The notes beneath the pieces were generated by a model. That model was not told the DNA's origin, searched no databases, and was given only the letters and a program-made list of their open reading frames with translations. DNA of 64,000 nt from Salarias fasciatus (lineage: Eukaryota > Chordata > Actinopteri > Blenniiformes > Blenniidae), in assembly GCF_902148845.1 (NCBI RefSeq), contig NC_043758.1, forward strand, positions 37,615,643-37,679,642. Direction: 5' to 3'. A program made the translations under genes and the position numbers. This document shows positions 22,200-33,439 of the stretch, piece after piece (within the stretch, counting starts at the first letter, position 1; each line of letters begins with the position of its first letter).

Positions 22200-24765
22200 C
22201 ACACAAATCAAATCAAATAAAATCAAACTTTATTTGTATAGCACTTCTCATGATAATAAAAACAACGCAAAGTGATGAACAGTAAAAAAAGAAAAACAGT
22301 CATAAAAACAAAGGAATAAAAACCACACCATCATTAAAGGTGTAATACAACATTTTGATTTCCGGGTGGATCACCTAAATAATTGGTGGGTCCGTTTGTC
22401 AATCATTCTGACGAGCTGCTTTCGTAAGGCGGTTCTACGTGCTTGCGCCCAATCAGCTTCTCCCTTTTGCGCATGCGCATTCAGAGTGTTTATGTAGCCG
22501 GTGAGCTTCTGAGCTCGTACTTACCGATGGCGAGTCTGACATAATGAAACTGTAACTGTTTCGGAAAAAAAGCTTTATTTATGAGCGAGGCGGATCGCAG
22601 AAACTGTAAACAGAGCCGTGCACGGCGGAGAAGAGGAGATCGCGCTCGTACACTTCCGCGTTTCCTGGGAGAAGCAGGAGAGCCGGGCGGATGGTCTGGC
22701 GCATGTGCGTTGTTCAAAAAGTGAGTAACAGACGTGGGGCTTCGTCTTTTCGAGAAAATGTTGTATTCCACCTTTAAGTATACACCACACACACACACGC
22801 ACACCCACACACAAACAGACATACACCCAATTTTTGCCCACAGCAAGGCAGAGGAGAAATGGCATGGCACTAAGCATCATGGGAAAACACTACCAGTGGG
22901 GCTGTCCTCACCAGGAGAAGGCAAACGTCATTCATACTGGGGCCCCAGAGCTCGACCCCCGACCCCGTCAGACCAAGGAACCCCGCACACCGAAGTGTGT
23001 AGCCCCCCGGGCCAGCCAGGACCAGAGGACTTGAGCGCAGTGACCCCAGCAGAGGACCGGAACCAACTCCTGGTGTGAAGGACCCCCCTGAGGAAACACT
23101 GAAGTTAAGCAGCTAAAAACATTAAAAGACATGATACAAAGCTAATAAAAAATAAGTAAGATGAGATTATAAAGTAGAAGAGTAAAATAAATTAAAAGTA
23201 CATAATAAAAATAGAACGAATCAATAGGATAAGTATATTAAAAATTAAAATGACAAAAAATAAAAATAAAAATGATAGAGATAAGAACTATAAAAGGTCA
23301 ATTAAAAGCCAGATTAAAAAGGTGTGTTTTTAACCTCCCTTTAAAACTATCAACAGTCTCTGTGGTCCTGAGGTTCTCCGGCAGGCTGTTCCACAGGCGG
23401 GGCTGGCGGCTAAAAGCCACATCACCATGAGTTTTTGTTCTGGCTTTTGGAACACACAGTAAGGCACTGCCAGAGGACCTCAGGGCCCACGAGGGTCGAT
23501 AGGGTAAAAACAGATCAGCTAAATAAGAAAGTGCAAGGCCATTAAGACATTTAAAAACTAGTAAGAACTTTAAAATCGATCCTGAAGCGGACAGGGAGCC
23601 AATGCAGCGACTGTAAAACCGGTGTAATGTGGCTCCGCCCCCTGGTCCTCATCAGCACGCGTGCGGCTGAGTTTTGTAACAGTTGTAAGTTAAGAAATGT
23701 TCTTTTTGGGAAGACCAGAGAGCAAGGCATTACAAGAATCTAATCTACAGGAGATAAAAGCATGCATCGTCTGTACTGGCCTGAGAGAGAAACGGGCGGA
23801 CTTTGGCGATATTCTTGAGATGATAAAATCCAATCTTAGTTTTGTTTTTAATGTGTGGAATAAAATTTAGCTCAGAGTCAAAAATCACGCCCAGGTTCTT
23901 AACTGATAGTGCTGGTTTAAAATTTGCTAATTTTGGTAAAATTTTCTCTCTCTGACCTTCAGGACTGATAACTAAAACCTCAGTCTTGTCCTGGTTGAGC
24001 TGTAGGAATTTCACTGCCATTCATGACTTGATGTCTGAAATACAGTTAAATAGGGTTTCTATTGGCCCTGAGTCATCAGGAGACACGGCCATGTACAGCT
24101 GAGTATCGTCAGAGTAACTATGAAAACTGATGCCGTGTCTCCTGATGACGTCCCCAAGTGGAAGCTTGTAGAGATTAAAAAGTATGGGACCTAAAATTGA
24201 ACCTTGGGGAACCCCACACCTAATTTCATGGGTTCCTGAGGAACAAGTATCCATACTTACATAAAAACCTCGATCTGTGAGATAAGAACTGAACCAGTTA
24301 AGAACAGTACCAGAGAGGCCCACCAGGTGACTCAATCTTTTTATTAAAATGTGGTGGTCTACTGTGTTGAAGGCGGCACTCAGGTCCAGTAAAACCAACA
24401 CTGTGAGTTTTTTATTATCTAAATTCCACCTGATATCATTTAAAATCTTTAAAATGGAAGTCTTGGTACTGTGGTTCACTCTAAAACCAGACTGATGTCT
24501 TTCTAAAATGTTATTGATCATTAAAAAGTGATTGACTTGGTTAAAAACCAGTGTTTCTAAACTTTACTTAATGGTAAGTTGGATACTGGTCTGTAGTTAT
24601 TAAGAACATTGGCGTCTAAATTGCTGTTCTTCAGAAGGGGCTTCACCACCGCCGTTTTCAAGGCAGTGGGGAAGACACCCGTCTGAAGAGAGCAATTCAT
24701 GATATTTAAAATCTGTTCCTCAAGGAATCCATAAAGTGATTTAAAAAGTTGTGTGGAAATGGTGA
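22200..24765 (-). mobile_element. L2-type (Maui-like) LINE, 5'-truncated, with nested MITE
   Basis: Minus-strand frames give the reverse transcriptase: NYRPVSNLP (24557-24620), LLDLSAAFNTVDH, GVPQGSILGPILFNLY and YSDDTQLY (24021-24521; the YADD box is YSDD), then VKNLGVIFDSELNF (23745-24020). Further pieces on the same strand read LPKRTFLNLQLLQNSAARVL, LQSLHWLPVRFRIDF and VDSFKGRLKTHLF, the L2 C-terminus. Frame changes separate the parts. The 3' tail, TATACAAATAAAGTTTGATT on the minus strand, is at 22200-22245. A TTAA MITE (22338-22773) sits in the 3' UTR. The 5' part ends at the other LINE at 24766. Confidence 0.85.
22338..22773 (-). mobile_element. TTAA-bounded MITE with mini-exon, nested in L2
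   Basis: Ends AGGTGTAATACAACATTTT and, inverted, AGGTGGAATACAACATTTT with TTAA on both sides (22334-22337 and 22774-22777). On the minus strand an ATG at 22542 opens six codons (MSDSPS) that end exactly at a perfect donor, GTAAGTACG. CpG-rich, no transposase. Confidence 0.8.
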
Positions 24766-27290
24766 TGTCGTGGGGTGGTGCTTGGTTGGCAACCTGGTAC
24801 AGTTGGTCGTAGAACACATACTTCTCATCCTCATCAGCGACATCTGTGGGGGCATAAGCGACGATGACCGTCATCATGCCATGTCAGTGGAGGAAGCGAG
24901 CAGATAACAATCTGTCGCTCACGGGTGTCCAGCTGATGAGAGATTTATGGAGGGCATTTGGGAAGGCAAGGGCCACGCCATAGAGGCCCGTCCGCTTCTC
25001 CGGGCCACTGTAGATGTAACAGTGGTCGCCAGCTGTTATTTCACCACTTCACTGACATCTGACTTCACAGAGCCCTGCCAGTGTGATGTTATAGCGGCAG
25101 AGCTCTTGGGACAACAGGGTCGTAGCTCCTGGGCAAAGGAGGGTCTGGACGTTCCAGGTGGCGATACGGGTCCTGAGACGAAGGTTGATCCATACTCGTT
25201 GGTCAGGGGCAGGCTGGGGTCTGTTACCGTGTTGGGCAGTCCGGCTTCTTTTTGTGGTCAGTGTCATAACAAAATGGTTTCTCCTGGGTGGGTTGTTAGT
25301 CCTCCGCTGGATAGTCGGTTGGTGGGGCTGCCACCTCACAGTGTACCGACACACTGGCGTCACCATCGTGCTGACGGATGCCAATGCCACTCTTTCCGGC
25401 AGCGATCGGTCGCCTGGCTCAACTGTTGGCACCATCTTTGCCGACAGAGCAACAAACGACAATGGAAACCGCCTTCTCTTGTTCTGCCACCATCACAGCC
25501 TCTGTGTTGCCGATACCTGGTTTCCCCGGAAACTAATCCACCAGTGAACATGGTACAGCCCAGACAGCAGAACCAGGAAAGCGCTGGACCACATCCTGAT
25601 CACCCGACGCTGGAAGTCGTTTGTCACCAACTGCCGGGTGTACCGTGGAGCCGAGCTCGGCAACACAGACCACCGTCTCCTGGTGGCTCAGCTTAGGCTG
25701 AAGCTTCAAGCCAACCAGTCCCCCAAGACTCAACCCCGCCTCAATTCCTCACTCCTCAGAGCCCCCAATATCGCCACAGACTTCAGTAATTCCATCCACT
25801 GAACCTTCGATGCCCTGGCTTTGGACCGGAAGAGTGACTGGCAGACCTTTAAGGAAAGTGTTCTCCAGTCAGCTCAGAAAGTACTTAGGTGCTCACGACC
25901 ACCACCCAAAAAGCCATGGATTTCGGAGAAGACACTCAACATCATTGAAGAGCGGCGTGAGGCACGACTCCGGGACGACCTGACGGAGTATCGCCGACTG
26001 AACTATGTGCAAAATGTGGCTATAGCTGAGGACAGGGAGCGGTTCTGGCAAGCCGAGGCCATACATCTAGAGTCCGCAGCCAACAATAACAACATGAGTC
26101 GCGTATACAACTTACTTCGCCAAGCTCGCAATGGCCCCCGCATCAAGTCAGCCCTGGTGAAAGACTCTGATGGTAACATCATAACAACATAAAGAAACTG
26201 CCTCCAACGCTGGAAAGAGCACTTCAGCCTCTTGCTGTACCGCAACACCACCCTTGCTCCCTCCATCATCCCAGTTGCCGCAGACACAGCCCCCAACCGC
26301 GCCCGTAACATGGACCCCATAACATCCGCGGATGTCAGAGCCGCCCTGAAAAAACTGAACAACAGGAAAGCCCCCGGCATTTGCTCCATAACCGCCGAGA
26401 TGTTAAAGTCGGGCGGGGATGGCACTGTCGAGTGGCTGACCCACATCTTTAACAAGGTGTGGGTAACGGAGCGGCTCCCCTGCGACTGGACCAGAGGGGT
26501 CATCCTGCCCTTCTGGAAGCGCAAAGGTGACAGGCCTGTCTGTGGGAACCATAGAGGCATAACACTACTCTCCATCCCCGGCAAGCTCTTCACCAAGATC
26601 TTGCTGACTCGTGCTCTCCCAGCCCTCAGAAGTAGCCGCCGCCCCCAGCAGGCTGGCTTTATGCCCAACCGCTCCACATCAGATCACATCTCTGCTGTCC
26701 GTCTTCTGACAGAGAAGGTCTATGAATTCCGGAGAGACCACCATCTCTTCGTCGGATTCCTAGACCTCAAGGCTGCATTCGACACAGTCCACTACTCATC
26801 ACTGTGGAGTATCCTACAAACCCTCAGCGCACCTCTGAAGATCACCACTCTCTTCAAGCTGCTCTACAGCAACGCACAGAGCTGTGTCCGTGTCAACGGC
26901 TGTGACTCTGACTGGTTTTCCATCTCCAGTGGTGTCCGTCAGGGCTGTGTGGCTGCTCCAGACCTGTTTAACTGCATCATCGACCACCTGATGCGCAGGG
27001 TCTGTGAGCGAGTACCCGGAGTGTCCTTTGGCAACTACCAACTGACTGATTTGGAGTATGCCAACGACACCATCCTGCTCAGCACCTCCTACAGTCAGCT
27101 GAGGGACTCTTTGAGTGTATACAGTGAAGAGGCAGAAAAGCTTGGTCTCCATGTGAGCTGGACTAAGACAAAGTTCATGCATGTTGGTGAAGGACCAGAC
27201 CCACCTCCTTTTCTGACCAACGCACAACGCACGCCCACGCGAACATGTGAAGCATGGACGGGCAGCAGACAGGAGGCAAAGGAGGCCTGA
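24766..27290 (+). mobile_element. LINE with an inverted 5' part (twin-priming product)
   Basis: The first half of the endonuclease reads on the minus strand from about 25190 down to 24766 (RIATWNVQTLL, then MMTVIVAYAPTDV and QVANQAPPHDI). The protein continues on the plus strand at about 25360 with TIVLTDANATLSG. The inverted part thus spans about 24766-25357 and the direct part 25358-27290. The two protein parts are contiguous when compared, the signature of twin priming. The clade is close to I/Nimb-type or a related LINE; I am not sure which. Confidence 0.8.
25358..27290 (+). pseudogene. LINE endonuclease-reverse transcriptase, broken
   Basis: From 25358: end of the endonuclease (TDHRLLVAQLRLKLQANQ), a linker with RKSDWQTFKESVLQSAQKVL (25821-26192), then the reverse transcriptase in the 352-residue frame at 26232-27290: LKKLNNRKAPGICSITAEML, FLDLKAAFDTVHYSSLW, GVRQGCVAAPDLFN and YANDTILLS. 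The catalytic box reads YAND instead of YADD, which should disable it. A stop near 26190 and frame changes near 25550-25750 separate the parts. No clear 3' tail is seen after 27290. Confidence 0.8.
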
Positions 27291-27640
27291 CATCAATTCA
27301 TTTATCAAAACAGAAGAAGAAAGCAATATGGAGGGAGATAAGCTGGCTGGCAGCATGGATTCTACTTGTTTGATTAAAAAAATGTTGAAGCAGTTTTCTG
27401 TTTTCCACACAAAAAGGAACACTGGCTGAGAATGACCTGTTTAATTGTGCAAGAAAAAAGTGTGGTATCTCTTAGTTTTACTTTTCTTGTGGTACTACAT
27501 TTGTTACAGACCTGAAAATGTAACTCCTGCTAAAAGGCAACTTCAGAGGGACTGCAGAGGGAGCACTGGACACACACAGACATTATGTTATAGTGTGCAT
27601 GTGTTAGTTTTTTGAATATTTATTTTATTTGGAGCCTTAA

Positions 27641-28291
27641 AGGGGCTGTATCATGCTTTTTTAGCTAGTCCAAACACTAGAAATGGCATTAACATGGTAA
27701 TAGTTTATTTTTGGCACTAAGGAAAAGTCATTTTGTGTGAAATAAAAGATTTTCTGGGGCTAATTCTGAAACCCGGAAGAGAAAACGATCTGTTTCACTG
27801 AAATCCCGCCTCTCCCCCTGTGGACTTTGACTGACAGCGTACTTCAACCAATCAGCGCTTCAAAACAAATACACTGGCTAGCTTTAGCCCTTTAGCTTCT
27901 CTACACACAAAGACACGCGAAAACATCTTTTCCTGTTAGAAACTCACCAAGTGCAGACCCTTCAGACTCTTGCTCTTGCTTGATTGTTGCTTTCAGATGA
28001 TGGTTAAAGTTTATCTCCGTAATCAGAGTTAGAAAAAAGCAGCAACGCTGATTGCCGAGGGCCTGCGGGAGGGGGGCTCAGGGGAGCCATCTTCTCCGTG
28101 TGACGTCAACATGGGAAACAGAGCGTTTTCATGGGTGAGGGAGGGGCTAACTCTCTGAACAGCACAACATGAGGAAAGCTCAAACACTCAGGCACGAAGG
28201 AAAAAATGCTTTGGAGGTGTTTTTGGTGAGTGCATAACTATATAACAAGGTTAAAACATACAAAAAGTGAATTTTGCATGATACAGCCCCT
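27641..28291 (-). mobile_element. TTAA-bounded MITE, AGGGGCTGTATCATGC family, copy 1
   Basis: Ends AGGGGCTGTATCATGC in perfect inverted repeat, flanked by TTAA (27637-27640, 28292-28295). It is the reverse-oriented sister of the copy at 54002-54684. On the minus strand an ATG at 28090 (GAAGATGGCTCC) runs about 143 bases to a consensus donor, CTTG then GTGAGTTTC, at 27947. That stretch is one letter longer than in the sister, so the frames differ. Confidence 0.85.
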
Positions 28292-28484
28292 TTAAATATA
28301 AGACACATCACGTGTTAAATATATATAATCATGTCCTGTTGTTTTTTTTGTTAATGCAATACAGGAAAAAAGGGTATATTTCAGACATAGTTGGAAATTG
28401 TGATTACTTGTGATTAATCATGATTAATTTGTAAACTGTGATTAATCTGATTAAAAATTTTAATCATTTGACAGCCCTAATACA

Positions 28485-28487
<3 letters not shown>

Positions 28488-28554
<67 letters not shown>
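28488..28554. repeat. (AT)n microsatellite
   Basis: About 33 AT units. Confidence 0.95.
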
Positions 28555-28561
<7 letters not shown>

Positions 28562-28579
28562 CATACATACATGTCCTGT

Positions 28580-28640
28580 GTCCTGTTTTTCAGGATCCTG
28601 GCCTACTACTGTGATCATTGAGTTAAGTCCATCAAAAGAA
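28580..28640. repeat. Piece of receptor 3' flank shared with 50395-50460
   Basis: CAGGATCCTGGCCTACT and GTGATCATT with TAGTCCATCAA-like words recur at 50413-50455, in the 3' flank of OR-D. Here it is split from the rest of the OR-C flank (33205 onward) by the large G-rich repeat. Confidence 0.65.
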
Positions 28641-29464
28641 AACTATCCTTGTAAATTGGAAATCCAGAAATAATCTGAGTAACAGGCAGTTTAAGAGTCT
28701 TTTATTAGATCATATTAGCTTGGAGACAATGTCTGTCTGTTCAAAGGACCAATCAGCTGAATCTGGTTCCCTCTGGTCCCCTGTGATCAGCTCCATCACT
28801 TAATGTAAGGGGAAGTTGAGGGCCTCTCCTCTTTGAGGGTCGGTTGTTGGGGGGGGGGGGGGGGGGGTCGCTGATGGCTGCGGGTGCTTGGCGCTGTCTT
28901 GGGGTCAGGATATGGGCTGCTTCCCTGGGGGCTGTCTTCGTGTTTGGTTTGGATTGGGGGGTGAGGGGAGCCGCCAGCTGTTGGGGCTGTCTGGCGGCGG
29001 TGGGGCGGGGGCTCCGGGGGGCCTGGGTCGGTGGGTGCCGGTTCATGTCCGGGTGGCCGGGGTGTCCTGGGGCGGGTGTGGCTGGGGGCCCTGGGCCCTG
29101 GTGCCTGGGGGCTGTCCCCTTCCATTAGAGTGGGGGGGTCGGCCTAGCTGGGGGGGCCGGTCAGCTCGGGCGTACTGCTGCGGCCTGGGTCGGTGCATTC
29201 CCTGGGGTCTGGTTGCTGCCCCGGAATCCAGGGCATCGGGGTGGGGGGTTGTGGTGGTGGGGGACAGGGGGGTGGGGTGGCGGACGGGGGGTGGGATGGA
29301 TGGGGGGGTAGATAGGGGGATGGTGGTGGTGGGCTGTGGGGGTTAGGGGGTTGGGGAAGGTGGGTGTGCATGTATGTGCATGTGTATATGTGTGTATGTG
29401 TGAGTATGTATGTTTGTTTTTGTATTACTGGGTATGTATGTCTGTGTATGTGAGTGTGTGGGTG

Positions 29465-29551
29465 TGTATCTAATGTAACATCTTGAAGCCCTCTGAGGCA
29501 ACTGTTGTTGTGATACTGGGCTATACAAAAATAAAATTGATTGATTGATTG
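29465..29551 (+). mobile_element. L2-type LINE tail
   Basis: GGCAACTGTTGTTGTGATAC, GGGCTATACAAAAATAAAAT and an ATTG tail: the short 3' end of a fish L2-type LINE. The same tail is at 45115-45172. Confidence 0.65.
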
Positions 29552-29743
29552 TATCTGGATATGTACATATATGTGTGTGACTGTGTATGTGTAAGTGTGT
29601 ATGTATGTGTGGGTATGTTTCTGTGAGCATGTATGTATGTGTGTGTGGGTGTGTATCTGTAAGTATGTATGTATGTCTGTATGTGTGGGTGTATATGTGT
29701 GGGCGATTGGAGGTATGTATGTGAGGAGAGAGTGTGGTGCCCT

Positions 29744-29789
<46 letters not shown>

Positions 29790-30069
29790 GGGCCTGGGGG
29801 TGGTGGGCCCTGGGTCTGGGTCCTTCCGCTGCCCCCTGTCTGTCCTCACCTCCACTCCTTCTGATGCATGATGGGTGTGTACTTCTTGGGTCGGTGGCTC
29901 TCTGGCTATGGTTGCTGTCCGCCCTGGTCCTGGGAGGGCGGGGGGGGGGGGCTCCAGGCCCTGTCCTTCATCTGGGGGCTCCTGGGTGACGGGGGTGCTG
30001 CGGCATCCCTGGACCCCCCTCTCCCCCCGCTCTCATGCACACACACGTAGGGCTTTGGGAGGTGGGCTA

Positions 30070-31371
30070 TAGGGGTGGGCGATATGGCAAAAATGTCATA
30101 TCACGATTTTTTTAAATAAATATCACGATCACGATTTTATCACGATTCTTTTTTATATTGCTTTTTCTAGACTAATTTGCAAGTTTGACCATTTTCCCCC
30201 CCAATGTTAAACATATAAGATGTATAAAATGTATTTAAACATGTAAAACCCTAAAAGAAAAAAACTGACAATTTAAGCTAAAGAAACTGGCTTTAATTTA
30301 AATAGTACAGGTTTTTTTCTAATCAAAATGTGCAATGAACACAAACATAAAAAGTAATGAACAGCAATAGAGTGCATTTTTGTAACACAAAAACTAAACA
30401 CACAAATAGATTATTAAAAAGGGTCAATAAAAATGCAAACTTAGCTGGTTACCATTTAAAGGGCAACAGTTTAGAACAAAACAATTTAACTTTAACATCT
30501 ATAACCTGAGTGAATAATACAGCTGCTTGAGAACAATTTTGTGTTCAGAGATCTAAGCTTTTATCTCCTTTTAAAAATGAGGTAAAAGATAATGAACAAT
30601 AAAGTACACTTTTGTAACACAAAAACTAAACACATCAAATAGCTTTTTAGCACAGTTTTAATGGGCTATAGTTTTAATAGGTGCGCTATATGACCACTAG
30701 AGGTCTCTGTCTCCATTGAAATACAGCCCCTCATAATCCCATTAAACCAAAGACATTCCACTAGTAATGAGACAAAGGGGTCATTTCAGCTGTTAAATTG
30801 ATGGTATGTTCACTAAGTGTCTTTTCACATTTCTGTGATTTGTTGTATATAAAATCCCTCACGCTAGTTAGTGAACTGCTAGCGGTAAATCGCTAGCTAG
30901 CGTTAGCATTGGTGCTAGCTTCAGCGTCCCTCCCTCCAGCTTTTCGGGGTGTTTCTATGATGGCTGATCTCATGTAGATCCCGTACTGCTGTTGTAAACC
31001 AGCTTTGCCTGACACAGCCTCCACCCAGCAGCAACTCCAGTCAGAAAAGCTCCACAGCGCTCCGCTCGTTGTTAGCTGCCTTTGCGTCCTCGAACGCAGC
31101 ACTGGCTGTGGCTGAGTTTTTTTTTTTTTTTAATCATCGTTAATGTTGCTCCGCAAGTATCTATTATGTATGTGGAGAACTGTACTAGAGGGAATATTTA
31201 TTTGATATTATCTGAAGCTTTCAGGTAACATCATCACTCCAAAAATTATATATAGGTGAAAAGAACGAGGAGAACGTGCCCTATAGACGGTTTAACGATC
31301 TTTCTGATTTATGAGATCGTCCCGACGTTACAATCCTTAACGATCGTATATTGTCATATCGCACACCCGCA
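30070..31371. mobile_element. Non-autonomous hAT element inside copy B
   Basis: The left end TAGGGGTGGGCGATATGGCA and the inverted right end TGCGGGTGTGCGATATGACA form an imperfect inverted repeat of the fish hAT type. The flanks GTGGGCTA and CGGGCTTA are similar but not identical 8-mers. The insertion point is independently shown by copy C near 36866, where the flanking sequence runs on without the element. No transposase frame is seen. Confidence 0.75.
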
Positions 31372-31972
31372 CGGGCTTATCAGGTTGGGTGTGGTGGAGG
31401 GGGCCATCTAAGTGGCCTCAATCACCGCACCCTTCAGTGGCTCGCCTCTCAGTCTTAATTGCACTTAGTCATCTAACATGACCAAATACATACAAACACA
31501 CACGTCGGGGGGTCTTGGCCCGCCGTGTCGGGGGTGGGGCTGTTCAGGTAGATGGGACTGCTCGTTTGGCCTCACTTGCAGCACGGTGTGGTTACTGATC
31601 CCTCAATTTTAATTGCAAACAACATATACTCCATCAACACTCACGAGCCGGGAGGGGGGGGGGGGGGGGGGGGGCGGGGGGGGCAATGGGGTCTTCTGCA
31701 CCCACGTTTCTGGATTCCTTCTGGTGGGGGGCGGGGGGGCTGATGTTTTCCCCACAGGTCTGGGGTTTGGACTGGCTGTGGTTTGGGGGGCTGCTGGCTC
31801 TGGGGGGTGCATACCTGTCTGCAGCTGTGGGGTTTGGGGGTGGGGGCGGCGGGTGTGGGTGGCGGGGGGGCCTGGATGTTGGGTTCGGTGTTCCCTTGCC
31901 TTCCAGGGGGCTCTCCCACAGGACATGACGGTTGGATGACGTGGGAATGTGAGTGTGTTTGGGGTAGGGTTG

Positions 31973-32066
<94 letters not shown>

Positions 32067-32130
32067 TGCTTGCTCGCGTGTGTGTGTGAGTGTGTTAGAA
32101 TGTGAGTGTGTTTGGTTTAGGGATGAGTGG

Positions 32131-32179
<49 letters not shown>

Positions 32180-32939
32180 AGTGTGGGTGTGAGTGTTGGG
32201 TTGGGGCGGGGGGGAGTGAGGTGGGAGAGGACAGGGTGAGAGGGGTGGACGGGGGGGGGCGGTGATGCCCTGGGGTGGGTAGCCGCCCGTGTGGGCCGGT
32301 TCTCCCGGGTGGGTCATGGCCCTCCGTCGGGTTGGCTCTTGGGCTCTTGGGCCTTGGGCTCTCGGCTCTGCCCGCCCTGGGCGTCCGGTGCCCGGGGTGG
32401 CCCGACTCCTGCCGGTCATGGCTCCGCGGGGCCCGGGCTCTGGGACCGCCGGGGTCCCGGCCGGGGCTTTCCTCTGCCCCATTTCTGGACCGGAGCGGGG
32501 GCGTCTGCCTGTGGGAGCGGCTTGGATCCAGGCTCTGTGATGACCGCCGGCTGTCTGGGCTCTGAGGGCCTCTCTGGCCTGCTTCTGGCCTTCTCAGGTG
32601 TCAGAGGTCATATATGCATGATCACTATCACCATCACTATCACCATATTTTCATGATCACGCTGATCTTTAATCACTCTTCACCTACTCGGTTATGTTGT
32701 CTTCTTGTGGTGGTTAGAATAATGGTGATCTGTAGTAGCCCTCTCTTGATGCATGCCCCGAGTTTACTACTAATTACTACTAGCTATATTCTCAAAAAAA
32801 AAAAAAAAAAAAAAAAGGTTTGTGGTGTCCTTCCATTTCCTTCCTTCCCTACACCTCCTTTTACTTTTGTGGCCTGGTCTGTTCACTACTGTAGTTCGTT
32901 AGGGGGAAAAAAATAAATAAATTATATATGTGTATGTAC

Positions 32940-33008
<69 letters not shown>
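32940..33008. repeat. (AT)n microsatellite
   Basis: AT units with one interruption near 32955. Adjacent sequence is TATG/ATGT-rich. Confidence 0.9.
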
Positions 33009-33011
<3 letters not shown>

Positions 33012-33204
33012 ATATACACATGTATGGTATGTTATATGTCATATATGTGATATATGTATGTATGTATGGTTCTGTCAGTTCTTGTGTTGGTTGTCGGCTC
33101 TGTTTTGGTGTTGTCCAGATTGGGGTTTGGGATTGTTCTTGGTTGCGTGTGGTGCGTAGACAACACTGTTTTGCATTGTGAATTTGTACATAGGTTGTGC
33201 CAAC

Positions 33205-33439
33205 AGTCCCAACAGTCTTTTGGTTCTAGAATAGTACTAGAATAATGGACACGGAGGAGGGTGTAGGTTTCACTTTATTACACAAATAAATAAATACACC
33301 AACCAGAGAGTACCTGGTGGACCAGTCATGGCTCAAAATGCCCTGGATCATTTCTTGTCAAAAAAAAACAAACAAAAAAAAATGGGTGGCTGTAGGAACA
33401 TTTAAAATTTTCTAATACCAGAAATCAGAATTTATTCTT
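33205..33439. repeat. OR-C 3' flank, shared with OR-D (50680-50958)
   Basis: AGTCTTTTGGTTCTAGAATA, GGAGGAGGGTGTAGGTTTCA and TACACCAACCAGA recur with few changes downstream of OR-D, showing that the duplicated unit extends at least this far past the stop codons. Confidence 0.8.

Larger units (their letters stand above)
28840..33200 (+). repeat. G-rich interspersed repeat, copy B (longest)
   Basis: A very G-rich non-coding unit with long G runs (28849-28867, 29758-29788, 31656-31680), (GT)n arrays (31977-32062, 32132-32178), a (A)22 run (about 32797-32818) and an (AT)n array. Its right two thirds align with 36720-38534 and its right end with the minus-strand copy at 62662-63485. Two foreign pieces interrupt it: a hAT element (30070-31371) and an L2 tail (29465-29551). 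Open frames in it come from strand base bias and show no protein family. Class unknown. Confidence 0.7.

Noticed and set aside
26003-26677. 224-codon frame opposite the LINE at 26 kb, and 210-codon frame opposite 48.3-48.9 kb
   Set aside because: Antisense shadows of LINE coding sequence with no domain.
30893-31102. Exon-like GC-rich stretch inside the hAT element
   Set aside because: It may be captured host DNA like the mini-exons, but I found no clear ATG-donor pair, so I did not count it.
28753-32565. Many open frames of 80-170 codons on both strands in G/C-rich DNA
   Set aside because: They are rich in Gly, Pro, Cys, Val, Thr and His from G runs and (GT)n, overlap in several frames, and match no domain. 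They are by-products of base composition.
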